From Gammaproteobacteria bacterium (GTDB taxonomy: Bacteria; Pseudomonadota; Gammaproteobacteria; Acidiferrobacterales; SZUA-150), in assembly GCA_029880755.1 (NCBI GenBank), contig JAOUNW010000059.1, positions 1 through 12,368 of the forward strand: DNA of 12,368 bases. Direction: 5' to 3'. The notes beneath the pieces were generated by a model. The model ran no database searches, was not told where the DNA came from, and saw only the letters and a program-made list of their open reading frames with translations. The position numbers were made by a program, and so were the translations under genes. Of this stretch, positions 1 through 6,144 are shown in pieces. Within the stretch, counting starts at the first letter, position 1, and every line of letters begins with the position of its first letter.

Positions 1-300
1 TGGGCAGGAGGCCAATGGTATGCCCGGTTTCACAAGCCGGGACAACTCCAGTTACCGCTCTTGCTTGCTTCCGCACTGGTCACAGGTTCGGCAGCGTTCG
101 TAATATCGAATGCCAGCTTTTACTTGCTATCGGGTGTTACGCCGAGGTTTGTCTGGACCGAATACCTGTATCACTTCGTGAAATATTACCCGCCATATCT
201 GTCCGGCATGCTATTTTATGTCTCCATCGTAGTGTTGGCTTATTTTCTGTTTGGTGCAATCCGGCGGACCCCGCGGCATACACTTGAGGCTGACAGTTAA
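1..300 (+). CDS. Partial small integral membrane protein (3' end), possibly the BtuN-type B12 transport accessory protein
   Basis: The frame is open from base 1 and stops at TAA 298-300, so the start lies left of the window; 99 residues are visible. Two hydrophobic stretches can be seen. One begins at about residue 20 and holds the pattern FVISNASFYLLSG. The second, near the C-terminus, is preceded by YYPPYLSGM and ends before a basic tail (IRRTPRH), which suggests a cytoplasmic C-terminus. A tonB gene follows after 20 bases and a corrinoid adenosyltransferase after that. From memory, a small membrane protein called BtuN has been proposed beside btuB and tonB in B12 uptake loci of gammaproteobacteria, and this fragment fits in place and shape. 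That assignment is inferred from context and a loose resemblance; the reading frame itself is well supported. Confidence 0.6.
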   Translation, partial: WAGGQWYARFHKPGQLQLPLLLASALVTGSAAFVISNASFYLLSGVTPRFVWTEYLYHFVKYYPPYLSGMLFYVSIVVLAYFLFGAIRRTPRHTLEADS

Positions 301-320
301 CCGGAGTATCGGAAAACACC

Positions 321-926
321 ATGATGAAACCCTTCCAGGCAATAACCGGCAATCGCACCCTGATGCTTTTCCTGGGATTGTCCGTTGTCGCCCACGGCGC
401 ATTATTTCTTGGGCAGGGTGATCAATACAAATCGGCCAGCAAGCCCATCGGCCAAACCCTGATCCAGGCAACCCTGGTAACATCCGCCCGGACCGAAAAA
501 AACAAAACCGCCCGGCAACAGCAAAGTAACGCTGGGCAAAGTCTATGGCGCCCCCGTTCCGAACGAACCGACAACCGTTCGCACATCACAGAAACATCAA
601 AGACGGCGGAGGAAAATAGCGAAAGCCATGAGGCACAGAATTTCCTGTCGGGAAAACTCCAGAGCGAATTGAACCGTTACCTGATCTACCCTCATATCGC
701 CCGCCTGCGCGGTTGGGAGGGAAAGGTAGTGCTGCAACTCAAGCTCAAAGAAAATGGCGGTTTTGATGATATTAAAGTTGTGAAAAGCTCCGGTTACCGT
801 TTACTGGACGACACAGCCCTGGAGGCCATGAACAAGCTCAATGAAAACTCTACCCAAATCAGCTGGCTGCAGGGGTATAATACCGAGCTGTTACTACCCA
901 TCATCTACCGGTTAACCAGTTATTAA
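321..926 (+). CDS. TonB-family energy transducer, probably dedicated to B12 uptake
   Basis: This 201-residue protein would couple the proton-motive force, through ExbB/ExbD, to an outer-membrane TonB-dependent receptor. A single N-terminal membrane helix spans about residues 13-31 and contains S21-x3-H25, the SxxxH pattern of E. coli TonB (S16/H20) needed for ExbB/ExbD coupling. A hydrophilic linker of about 80 residues follows, rich in Ser, Thr, Glu, Gln and Lys rather than in Pro repeats. Residues 123-201 form the TonB C-terminal domain: YPHIARLRGWEGKV, then the strand ending VVKSSGY and LLDDTALEAM. ATG 321 is followed at once by a second ATG (324); Shine-Dalgarno pairing is weak for both. 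The gene sits 20 bases after the membrane-protein fragment and 4 bases before the adenosyltransferase, so it probably shares their mRNA. TonB membership is secure; the B12 substrate is inferred from neighbours. Confidence 0.9.
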   Translation: MMKPFQAITGNRTLMLFLGLSVVAHGALFLGQGDQYKSASKPIGQTLIQATLVTSARTEKNKTARQQQSNAGQSLWRPRSERTDNRSHITETSKTAEENSESHEAQNFLSGKLQSELNRYLIYPHIARLRGWEGKVVLQLKLKENGGFDDIKVVKSSGYRLLDDTALEAMNKLNENSTQISWLQGYNTELLLPIIYRLTSY

Positions 927-930
927 GCTT

Positions 931-1485
931 ATGGGCCACCGTCTCTCGAAAATCTATACCCGCACCGGCGACAAAGGCGATACCGGTCTGGGTAATGGCG
1001 GCCGCACGGACAAGGATGACCCACGTATTGAGGCCATCGGTGCAGTGGATGAAGTCAACAGCCTGATTGGCCTGCTGGCAACAGAGACACTGCCGGATCA
1101 GATACGACTTATGTTAACTAATATACAGCATGACTTGTTTGATCTGGGTGGCGAACTGAGCATACCCGGACAGGCGACTTTAACTGAAATACAAGTAAAT
1201 CGCCTGGAGTCTGATCTTGATTCCCTGAATGAGCAGCTTAATCCCTTACAGGAATTTATTCTGCCCGGAGGCTCAAGGGCCGCCGCCTTGTGTCATGTTG
1301 CCCGAAGTGTCTGCCGCAGGGCCGAACGCAGAACTGTGACCCTGAGCAAAGAGGAAAGCGTGTCCCCCGTTACCCTGCAATATCTCAATCGGTTATCGGA
1401 CTTGTTGTTTGTGTTGGCGCGCCAACTGAATAAATCAGGCGGTATCGAGGATGTATTGTGGAAACCGGGAAAGAACCGAAACTAG
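931..1485 (+). CDS. pduO: PduO-type ATP:cob(I)alamin (corrinoid) adenosyltransferase
   Basis: This 184-residue cytosolic enzyme transfers the 5'-deoxyadenosyl group of ATP to Co(I) corrinoids to make adenosylcobalamin or its precursors. The N-terminal ATP-binding signature is complete: YTRTGDKGDTGL at residues 9-20. It is followed by IGAVDEVNSLIG near residue 36, by RSVCRRAERR in the ATP/corrinoid site, and by LNRLSDLLFVLARQLN near the C-terminus. Length matches the stand-alone PduO/MMAB trimeric family, which is unrelated to the CobA/CobO P-loop type. The gene starts 4 bases after tonB, suggesting co-transcription, and no strong ribosome site is visible, so it may depend on coupling. Its TAG (1483-1485) lies one base from the stop of the convergent ATPase gene, leaving no room for a terminator between them. 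Confidence 0.93.
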   Translation: MGHRLSKIYTRTGDKGDTGLGNGGRTDKDDPRIEAIGAVDEVNSLIGLLATETLPDQIRLMLTNIQHDLFDLGGELSIPGQATLTEIQVNRLESDLDSLNEQLNPLQEFILPGGSRAAALCHVARSVCRRAERRTVTLSKEESVSPVTLQYLNRLSDLLFVLARQLNKSGGIEDVLWKPGKNRN

Positions 1486-1486
1486 T

Positions 1487-2497
1487 CTAAAAAGCACCTG
1501 ACTTACCCGCCAGCGCCTGGGTACGTAATTCGTGATACATGTTTTGCGTATGCAGCAACAACTTCTTGTCGGACTCCTCTATTTTACTGTCCCACAGCTT
1601 GATTATGCGTTCAGCAATAACATTAATGCAGCGCACAGCCAGACATTCCGGATCATAATCAATCAGGGGTGAACCTGCTTCAATGGCATCGTGCACCGTT
1701 GGGTCATCAAAGACAAAACCAAAATGCTCCACATCCAATGACAGCATCTTATTAATTGCGCGGCTTGCCGGCTCCAGTTTATTCGCCAGATCATCAGGGC
1801 TGCTTCCCCAGTTCATTATCAACCGTGGACGAAAATGATGGCATATTTGATTTACCATGACGCCTGACTCCGGATGATACTCGGCAATGCGCTGTTGCAG
1901 TTCCGTGAGTGTGATCTTCTCTGCCGTAATCGGCTGGGAGAATATATTATGCAAGAAATCGCAAACATCTTTATTTGACTTGAGATTCTTCTCAATGACC
2001 CGGAAAACAAGATTCTTCAAAAACACCATCATTCCCATCAGGGCCGGCTGCTCGGTTGTGGTTACCAGTACCCCTCTAGGCGACATCGCAAAATAATCCA
2101 GGGTGTTGAACGATGACCCGGCACCCAAATCCACCAACACATAATCGGCTTCAACGGTCTTAAGGTTACGAATGAGTTTCACTTTGTGACCGTAATTGAT
2201 ATTGGCCAAAAACGGTGTACGGCCATCTCCAGGCAAAAAACGCAGGTTGTGTTGCCAGGTGGGATGCAGGTACTCATTAAAATCACTGCCCTGCTTTTTC
2301 AGGTAATCTCCGATGCTGGGCAAGGTATTAGGTAGTCCGAGATAGGAATGCAGATTTGAACCACCCAGATCCAGGTCCACCGCGACAACGGATTTCCCCA
2401 GCCTCGCCAGGGACACCGCCAGATTAGCGGCAATAATGCTCTTGCCTATGCCGCCCTTCCCACCCGCTATGGGAATGATCGTTGCCGGACCACTCAT
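1487..2497 (-). CDS. MinD/ParA-family deviant Walker ATPase (FlhG/MinD-like)
   Basis: This 336-residue P-loop ATPase belongs to the MinD/ParA/FlhG class, which switches between ATP dimer and monomer to position cellular structures. Visible motifs are the deviant Walker A GGKGGIGKS (residues 12-20, signature K14 and catalytic K19), the Walker A' segment AVDLDLGGSNLH, and the switch II-like VLVDLGAGSSFNTLDYF. The N-terminus begins directly at the first beta strand and lacks the short DQAxxLR activation helix of FlhG that stimulates FlhF, so a flagellar role is doubtful. No clear MinD-type amphipathic membrane helix ends the protein; the tail is charged and helical (LWDSKIEESDKK). No MinC, MinE, FlhF or ParB partner gene is nearby. 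It lies 106 bases downstream of btuF with a candidate promoter in the gap. The ATPase family is certain; the cellular target is unknown. Confidence 0.85.
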   Translation of the reverse strand: MSGPATIIPIAGGKGGIGKSIIAANLAVSLARLGKSVVAVDLDLGGSNLHSYLGLPNTLPSIGDYLKKQGSDFNEYLHPTWQHNLRFLPGDGRTPFLANINYGHKVKLIRNLKTVEADYVLVDLGAGSSFNTLDYFAMSPRGVLVTTTEQPALMGMMVFLKNLVFRVIEKNLKSNKDVCDFLHNIFSQPITAEKITLTELQQRIAEYHPESGVMVNQICHHFRPRLIMNWGSSPDDLANKLEPASRAINKMLSLDVEHFGFVFDDPTVHDAIEAGSPLIDYDPECLAVRCINVIAERIIKLWDSKIEESDKKLLLHTQNMYHELRTQALAGKSGAF

Positions 2498-2536
2498 CGT
2501 ATAATGGAAAAAACAAGATTGTTGCGCATGGTTTTT

Positions 2537-2542
2537 AGTATA
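2537..2542 (-). promoter_or_regulatory. Candidate -10 element upstream of the MinD-like ATPase gene
   Basis: Read on the minus strand this is TATACT, five of six bases matching the sigma70 -10 consensus, placed about 40 bases before the ATG at 2497. No convincing -35 stands 16-18 bases upstream; the best hexamer is CTGTTA. The surrounding bases are AT-rich. It suggests the ATPase gene can be transcribed separately from the btuF operon, but a six-base match is weak evidence. Confidence 0.3.
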
Positions 2543-2587
2543 GGCGTTTTTTTCATGACTAACAGCGCATGGATTCGCTGGAACCCT

Positions 2588-2607
2588 GAAAAATCTGAGT
2601 CACTCAG
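2588..2607 (-). terminator. Weak terminator-like hairpin overlapping the btuF stop codon
   Basis: On the minus strand the end of btuF reads CTGAG-TGA-CTCAG followed by ATTTTTC: a perfect 5-bp stem with a 3-base loop, the loop being the TGA stop codon, then a run of five T. The stem is short and only partly GC, so termination would be partial. It fits a boundary between the cobC-cobS-btuF unit and the downstream ATPase gene. Confidence 0.35.
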
Positions 2608-3515
2608 CGCTTACGCACCTGATCCAGCGCGGCGCATAGCTGTTCCGCTCCCTGCAAAATACGGGGTGTATGCCGTTGCAATAGCGATGGCGGAATAAAA
2701 AACAGGTTATCCTGCTTAACAGCTGTGAGCTGGGGCCAGGCGCGCCAGGCGCATAGCCACTCGCCACTGGCCTCGCCCATACCTCCGGCAACAATTGCCA
2801 CCGGGTCTTCCTTAAGCACTGCCTCTACATCAATCACCGGGGTGAGCTGGTCCAATTTACCAAATACATTTTTACCGCCACATAATTGTATAACGTCATT
2901 AATGACATGGTTGTCGTTGACGGTCATGAGAGGCTGCTCCCAAATCTGGTAAAACATCCTGACCGTCGACGAACCGGAATACTTTTGTTTTAGATTTGAA
3001 TGGATGGAACGAAAATTCGCTCCGGCTGCCATCGCAGCACTTTCAGTGCCAGCCAGTTGTCCCAGCCGCTCAAGCGTGCGAGGAATGTCCTCCAGCGCAC
3101 GTGGCTCGCTCACATAGACCGTAAATTTCATACCTCTTAACTGCGAGATCAGTTCCCGGGAATTGCCACTGCCCCAGGCAACAATCAGGTCCGGTTTTAA
3201 AGCGAGTAATGCCTCCAAATCCAGGCGATGGGAAGCTCCAATACGAGGGATATCATTTGCCTTCTGCGGGTAGTCGCTGAACTCAACAGTGCCGACAATG
3301 CTTTTCCCTGCACCCACATCAAACAACAATTCGGTAAGAAACGGCGCTATGCTGACAATGCGTTCGGCCGGCTGATTGAGTTGAATTTTCTGACCGGCAT
3401 CATCCGTTACAACTATTACAGCCGAAGATAACGCGGAACACGGGTTGAAAATTGCCCCCAGGAGCAGAGTAACAAGTAGCTTTCTTAACAAACCGCCAGG
3501 GCGATGCCGTGGCAT
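2604..3515 (-). CDS. btuF: BtuF-type periplasmic cobalamin-binding protein
   Basis: This 303-residue protein would bind vitamin B12 in the periplasm and deliver it to the inner-membrane BtuCD ABC transporter. Residues 1-30 look like a Sec signal peptide: basic n-region (RHRPGGLLRK), hydrophobic LLVTLLLGAIF, small residues near CSALSS; no lipobox is present. The mature part follows E. coli BtuF closely: ERIVSIAPFLTELLFDVGAG, then FSDYP, LEALLALKPDLIVAWGSGN, VIQLCGGKNVF in the second lobe, and PRILQGAEQLCAALDQV at the end. The ATG shares its A with the TAA of cobS (1-base overlap, TAATG), so translation is probably coupled. No btuC or btuD gene is in the window. A siderophore or other corrinoid-like ligand is less likely given the cobS and cobC neighbours. 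Confidence 0.92.
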   Translation of the reverse strand: MPRHRPGGLLRKLLVTLLLGAIFNPCSALSSAVIVVTDDAGQKIQLNQPAERIVSIAPFLTELLFDVGAGKSIVGTVEFSDYPQKANDIPRIGASHRLDLEALLALKPDLIVAWGSGNSRELISQLRGMKFTVYVSEPRALEDIPRTLERLGQLAGTESAAMAAGANFRSIHSNLKQKYSGSSTVRMFYQIWEQPLMTVNDNHVINDVIQLCGGKNVFGKLDQLTPVIDVEAVLKEDPVAIVAGGMGEASGEWLCAWRAWPQLTAVKQDNLFFIPPSLLQRHTPRILQGAEQLCAALDQVRKR

Positions 3516-4246
3516 TATCCAACAACTAGCGCCATGGCAACCAGGGCAACAGTCTCGGTTAGCTCGATCATTGCGCCGGAACTGCCAGCGGATGCCCCCC
3601 CCATTTTAGCCATCATCAACATCCTGAGCAGATAGCCGGCACCCGCAATTAATGTAATCACGGCGAATCCACTGACACCTAGCAGCAACAAACCCAGGAC
3701 GGCGGCGATGGCGGATGCGATCATGGCCGGTTGATGCGGCAAATGCTGTGCGAACACTGCCCCATTACCGTTACCCTGCGTGTAAGGCGTGGTCACAAAC
3801 AACAACACGATCGCTGTACGCGCTAATATGGGAATAGCAAGTAATGCGGTCCATCCCGGTATGGTTGCAAGAATAATGTTCAGGCTGGCAAATTTAATGA
3901 TCAGTACCAGTGTGACCGTTACGACTGCGGCCATGCCATAAAGCCCGCGCTCCCTTTCGTGGGTGATGCCCATGAGGGCATCAGCGCTGTCCGCAAGCCC
4001 ATCGAGATGTAATGCCCCGGTAGCCAATACCCATAAGACCAGCAACAATGCCGCTAATAAACCACTGTCATGACTTGGAATAACAGCATAAAAGACCAGC
4101 AACAAGACGCCAAGAAACAGGCCCACCACCGGATAAAATAGCACTGAATGACCCAATTCAGTTTCTGTGCACTCAATCTGCTTAACGACTGGTATCCGGG
4201 TCAGGAACTGCAGAGCGATTAAAAATGAATGCCACCAGGTTCTCAT
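3515..4246 (-). CDS. cobS: CobS-like adenosylcobinamide-GDP ribazoletransferase with divergent motifs
   Basis: CobS joins adenosylcobinamide-GDP to alpha-ribazole (or its phosphate), the last joining step of the nucleotide loop, in the inner membrane. The 243-residue length and multiple hydrophobic helices match the family (E. coli 247). Conserved features include FLIALQFLTRIPV near the start, FYPVVGLFLG, and the metal-site motif GALHLDGLADSADAL at residues 77-91. Two family hallmarks are missing. The IMKD-type segment normally found just after the RER sequence is absent, since R100 runs straight into GLYGMAAVV. The C-terminal GGxTGDxxGA is changed to GGASAGSSGA (216-225), removing its Asp. 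Flanking residues align well, so these are in-frame changes rather than a frameshift. The gene overlaps cobC by 4 bases (ATGA) and btuF by 1. Family assignment is strong; activity is uncertain. Confidence 0.88.
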   Translation of the reverse strand: MRTWWHSFLIALQFLTRIPVVKQIECTETELGHSVLFYPVVGLFLGVLLLVFYAVIPSHDSGLLAALLLVLWVLATGALHLDGLADSADALMGITHERERGLYGMAAVVTVTLVLIIKFASLNIILATIPGWTALLAIPILARTAIVLLFVTTPYTQGNGNGAVFAQHLPHQPAMIASAIAAVLGLLLLGVSGFAVITLIAGAGYLLRMLMMAKMGGASAGSSGAMIELTETVALVAMALVVG

Positions 4247-4845
4247 AAGCTCACTCCATGAAATAATAGATGTGAAAAAAAATAGTTATTACTCTGTTCA
4301 ATACTGACGCGGCTGATACCAGCGCTCGGTATTTTGATGCGAAAGGTATTGGACAACGGCATCTCCAGTATATGACGCAACACCATGCGGATTACGCCGG
4401 CATGCACCACAAGTAAAATGTGTTTCCCTTTATTATGAGCAACAATATCCTCCCAGGCGCTAATGACTCTATCACAAAAGTCCGTGAGTTTTTCAGCACC
4501 GGGCGGCGTATTGTTCACAGGATCGGACCAGAATCGCAACAATATGTCTTTATCCTGCTCCTGTAACTGCGCCGCTGTCTGCCCTTCCCATGCGCCAAAT
4601 CCAATTTCTTTTAAACGATCATCCAGTTCCAGGGGCAATTTATGGCGATGCGCCAGTTCCTGGGCAAAATCCCGGCAACGCGATGAGGGCGAACTGATAA
4701 TCAGGCTCCAGGGGCAATGATCACCCACGGCATCGCGCATTTGCCGCCATCCCTTATCACTCAACGGGTCGTCAATCTGCCCACGGTATTTGCGGCCGCC
4801 GACGGGCTCGCCATGTCTCATCAAGTCGATAGTTGTTGCTGACAA
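4243..4845 (-). CDS. cobC: Histidine phosphatase family protein, probable alpha-ribazole phosphatase CobC
   Basis: CobC removes the 5' phosphate from alpha-ribazole-5'-phosphate or adenosylcobalamin-5'-phosphate in nucleotide-loop assembly. With the start used here the protein has 200 residues. The catalytic motif LMRHGEP puts the phospho-accepting His at residue 11. Other family blocks are SSPSSRCRDFAQELA, KEIGFGAWEGQTAAQLQ, and the second catalytic His in LLVVHAGVIR (about residue 148). The start is uncertain. TTG 4845 places the RHG motif where relatives have it, with a purine-rich GCGAGA upstream. The longer frame from TTG 4899 adds 18 residues and overlaps ampD by 25 bases. Its stop overlaps the cobS start as ATGA, so the two are translationally coupled. 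A general phosphoglycerate-mutase-like phosphatase is the alternative, but the cobS neighbour argues for CobC. Confidence 0.85.
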   Translation of the reverse strand: MSATTIDLMRHGEPVGGRKYRGQIDDPLSDKGWRQMRDAVGDHCPWSLIISSPSSRCRDFAQELAHRHKLPLELDDRLKEIGFGAWEGQTAAQLQEQDKDILLRFWSDPVNNTPPGAEKLTDFCDRVISAWEDIVAHNKGKHILLVVHAGVIRMVLRHILEMPLSNTFRIKIPSAGISRVSIEQSNNYFFSHLLFHGVSL

Positions 4846-4874
4846 AAATGGTCTCGCTATTTCGCTATTAATAG

Positions 4875-5438
4875 TTATACCGGACGAATACGGCTCCAAT
4901 CAAAAAACGGCCCCGGATCGGTTTTGCGACCCGGCGCTATATCGGAATGACCGTAAAAACGATTTGCCGTGATTTTTGGATAGGCACGCATAATTGCCTT
5001 TATCAAACGATCCAGTTGCAGGTATTGCGCCTCTTCAAAGGGTTTGTCATCGCAACCCTCCAGCTCGATGCCAATAGAAAAATCATTGACCCGCTGGCGG
5101 CCCTCGCATTCTGATTGACCGGCATGCCACGCGCGTTTATGTAATGGCACAAACTGCACAATCTCGCCATCTCGTCTCACCAGCAAGTGGGCTGAGACCT
5201 GCAGATCCTTTATTTCTTCAAAATAACAGTGGTCACCGGCATTCAGGCAGTTCTGGAATAACTGGCCGATATAGGGACCGCCAAATTCACCGGGGGGTAA
5301 ACTGATGGCATGAATCACGATCACCTCGGGCTCACATCCCTGGGGCCGGTCATCGTAATTGGGTGAAGCAATATGGGTGACGCCTTCGATCAGGCCGGTT
5401 TCTGGATTTATGTTCACGCTTTCGGACTTTACATTCAC
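4875..5438 (-). CDS. ampD: AmpD, 1,6-anhydro-N-acetylmuramyl-L-alanine amidase
   Basis: AmpD is a cytosolic zinc amidase that cuts the stem peptide from 1,6-anhydroMurNAc during cell-wall recycling; its loss raises AmpR-dependent beta-lactamase expression in species with ampC. The sequence follows E. coli AmpD along its length: ASPNYDDRP, VIHAISLPPGEFGGPYI, VSAHLLVRRDGEIVQFVP, RAWHAGQS, NDFSIGIELEG and YGHSDIAPGRKTDPGP. The zinc ligands correspond to H43, H164 and D174 in the 187-residue form. The start is uncertain. GTG 5438 gives a leader of only about 11 bases after the candidate promoter and no Shine-Dalgarno. GTG 5417 gives 180 residues, closer to the family N-terminus. There is no ampE gene beside it; a cobC gene follows on the same strand, probably co-transcribed. 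Confidence 0.95.
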   Translation of the reverse strand: MNVKSESVNINPETGLIEGVTHIASPNYDDRPQGCEPEVIVIHAISLPPGEFGGPYIGQLFQNCLNAGDHCYFEEIKDLQVSAHLLVRRDGEIVQFVPLHKRAWHAGQSECEGRQRVNDFSIGIELEGCDDKPFEEAQYLQLDRLIKAIMRAYPKITANRFYGHSDIAPGRKTDPGPFFDWSRIRPV

Positions 5439-5455
5439 TCGTGTGCCAGCGGAAC

Positions 5456-5485
5456 ACTATAACGAGTTTGACTGCAATGCATCAA
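5456..5485 (-). promoter_or_regulatory. Candidate sigma70 promoter for ampD
   Basis: On the minus strand TTGATG (5485-5480) is followed after 18 bases by TATAGT (5461-5456). That is four and five matches to the -35 and -10 consensus. Transcription would begin near 5449, so a GTG 5438 start would have an 11-base leader and GTG 5417 about 32. The position between the tRNA and ampD is sensible for a promoter serving ampD and perhaps cobC-cobS-btuF. Confidence 0.45.
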
Positions 5486-5546
5486 TCGGCAGACCAGGGA
5501 AGCTGTTTCCGGTGGTTAAATAATTAGCGGAAAATAACAAGTGGAA

Positions 5547-5622
5547 TGGTGCCGGAAAGAGGAATCGAACCTCCGACCTACGCATTACGAGTGCGTTGCT
5601 CTACCGACTGAGCTATTCCGGC
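5547..5622 (-). tRNA. tRNA-Thr (anticodon CGU)
   Basis: The 76-base minus-strand sequence folds as a full cloverleaf. The acceptor stem is GCCGGAA pairing with TTCCGGC, then discriminator A and an encoded CCA. The D arm is GCTC...GAGC, the anticodon arm is ACGCA-CTCGTAA-TGCGT with anticodon CGT, and the T loop is TTCGATT. CGU reads the threonine codon ACG. The sequence resembles E. coli thrW. Such tRNA genes are common integration sites, but the DNA on both sides here is ordinary chromosomal genes. Confidence 0.97.
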
Positions 5623-5632
5623 AAAGGCGGCG

Positions 5633-5661
5633 AGTATAAGGCTTTTGGCTGCTGGAACCAA
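5633..5661 (-). promoter_or_regulatory. Candidate tRNA-Thr promoter with GC-rich discriminator
   Basis: On the minus strand TTGGTT (5661-5656), a 17-base spacer and TATACT (5638-5633) stand 10 bases before the tRNA 5' end. The bases after the -10 read CGCCGCC, a GC-rich discriminator like those of stable-RNA promoters under stringent control. The promoter lies just after the stop of the Fur-family gene, so the tRNA can be transcribed on its own. Confidence 0.5.
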
Positions 5662-5669
5662 AAAAGAGG

Positions 5670-6110
5670 CTAGCTAATCTGGCGGGTACGCACAACCACA
5701 TCAACCCCATCCAGCTTCGTGCCCTCTGGTAACGGGGGAATGCCGGAAATCTCCAGATTTGCGGCATCGATGTCCGTGAGCTCGCCCGTGGTGACATTAT
5801 ATAAATGGTGATGAGGGCTGGTATTGGGATCGTAGAAAACTCTACTGGGATCTGCAATCACTTCGCGCACAATACCTTCTTTGGCAAACAGGCCCAGAGT
5901 ATTGTAAACCGTTGCCTTTGAGGCCCGGCGTCTACCATCTCGTGTATTGTCTTCGTTCACGAACTTGTAAATATCATCGGCACATAAGTGTGTACAACGG
6001 TCCGCCAGTAAATGGGCGATATCCACGCGCTGAGCGGTGGGAATAATGCCGTTCCGGTTCAGGAATACCTGAATCTCTTCACGGGAACAGTTTTTCATTT
6101 GAGCTAACAT
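5670..6110 (-). CDS. Fur-family transcriptional regulator, Irr/PerR-like
   Basis: This 146-residue metal- or heme-responsive DNA-binding protein has the Fur-family N-terminal winged helix: RNGIIPTAQRVDIAHLL, HLCADDIYKFV, and recognition helix SKATVYNTLGLFAKEGIV at about residues 64-81. The dimerisation and sensing part starts with YDPNTSPHHHLYN; the triple His at 100-102 followed by GELTDID is like rhizobial Irr. The C-terminal CxxC pair that holds structural zinc in most Fur, Zur and PerR proteins is missing; the only cysteines are C8, C39 and C43. No heme-regulatory GCP motif is present. ATG 6110 is used; M5 (6098) is possible. A perfect TATAAT lies just upstream, making the mRNA nearly leaderless, and no Shine-Dalgarno is seen. 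A palindrome at the start suggests self-regulation. Family is certain; the signal sensed is not. Confidence 0.9.
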   Translation of the reverse strand: MLAQMKNCSREEIQVFLNRNGIIPTAQRVDIAHLLADRCTHLCADDIYKFVNEDNTRDGRRRASKATVYNTLGLFAKEGIVREVIADPSRVFYDPNTSPHHHLYNVTTGELTDIDAANLEISGIPPLPEGTKLDGVDVVVRTRQIS

Positions 6111-6126
6111 TTAGAATAATTATAAG
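6110..6126 (-). promoter_or_regulatory. Irr/PerR-box-like palindrome over the -10 and start of the Fur-family gene
   Basis: The plus strand reads TTTAGAA-TAA-TTATAAG. From memory the Irr (ICE) consensus is TTTAGAA-N3-TTCTAAA; the left half matches exactly and the right half at five of seven positions. On the minus strand the inner 15 bases, TTATAATTATTCTAA, differ from the PerR box TTATAATNATTATAA at one position. The site contains the perfect -10 hexamer TATAAT (6124-6119) and touches the ATG at 6110, so a bound repressor would block transcription. Confidence 0.5.
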
Positions 6127-6144
6127 CCATTGATTTGCTGCGCG

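Noticed and set aside
2504..2698. Plus-strand frame of 64 residues between the ATPase gene and btuF
   Set aside because: Most of it lies antisense to the end of btuF, which is clearly real; no family resemblance.
2745..2785. GCCACTG-like string suggestive of a B12 riboswitch box
   Set aside because: It lies inside the btuF coding region on the opposite strand to any leader, and the rest of the B12 element is absent.
5462..5546. Inverted repeat TTTCCG...CGGAAA after the tRNA as a terminator
   Set aside because: The loop is 16 bases and no T-run follows, so it does not look like an intrinsic terminator.
5547..5622. tRNA-Thr as the attachment site of a genomic island
   Set aside because: No integrase and no second copy of the tRNA 3' end were seen, and both flanks are ordinary chromosomal genes.
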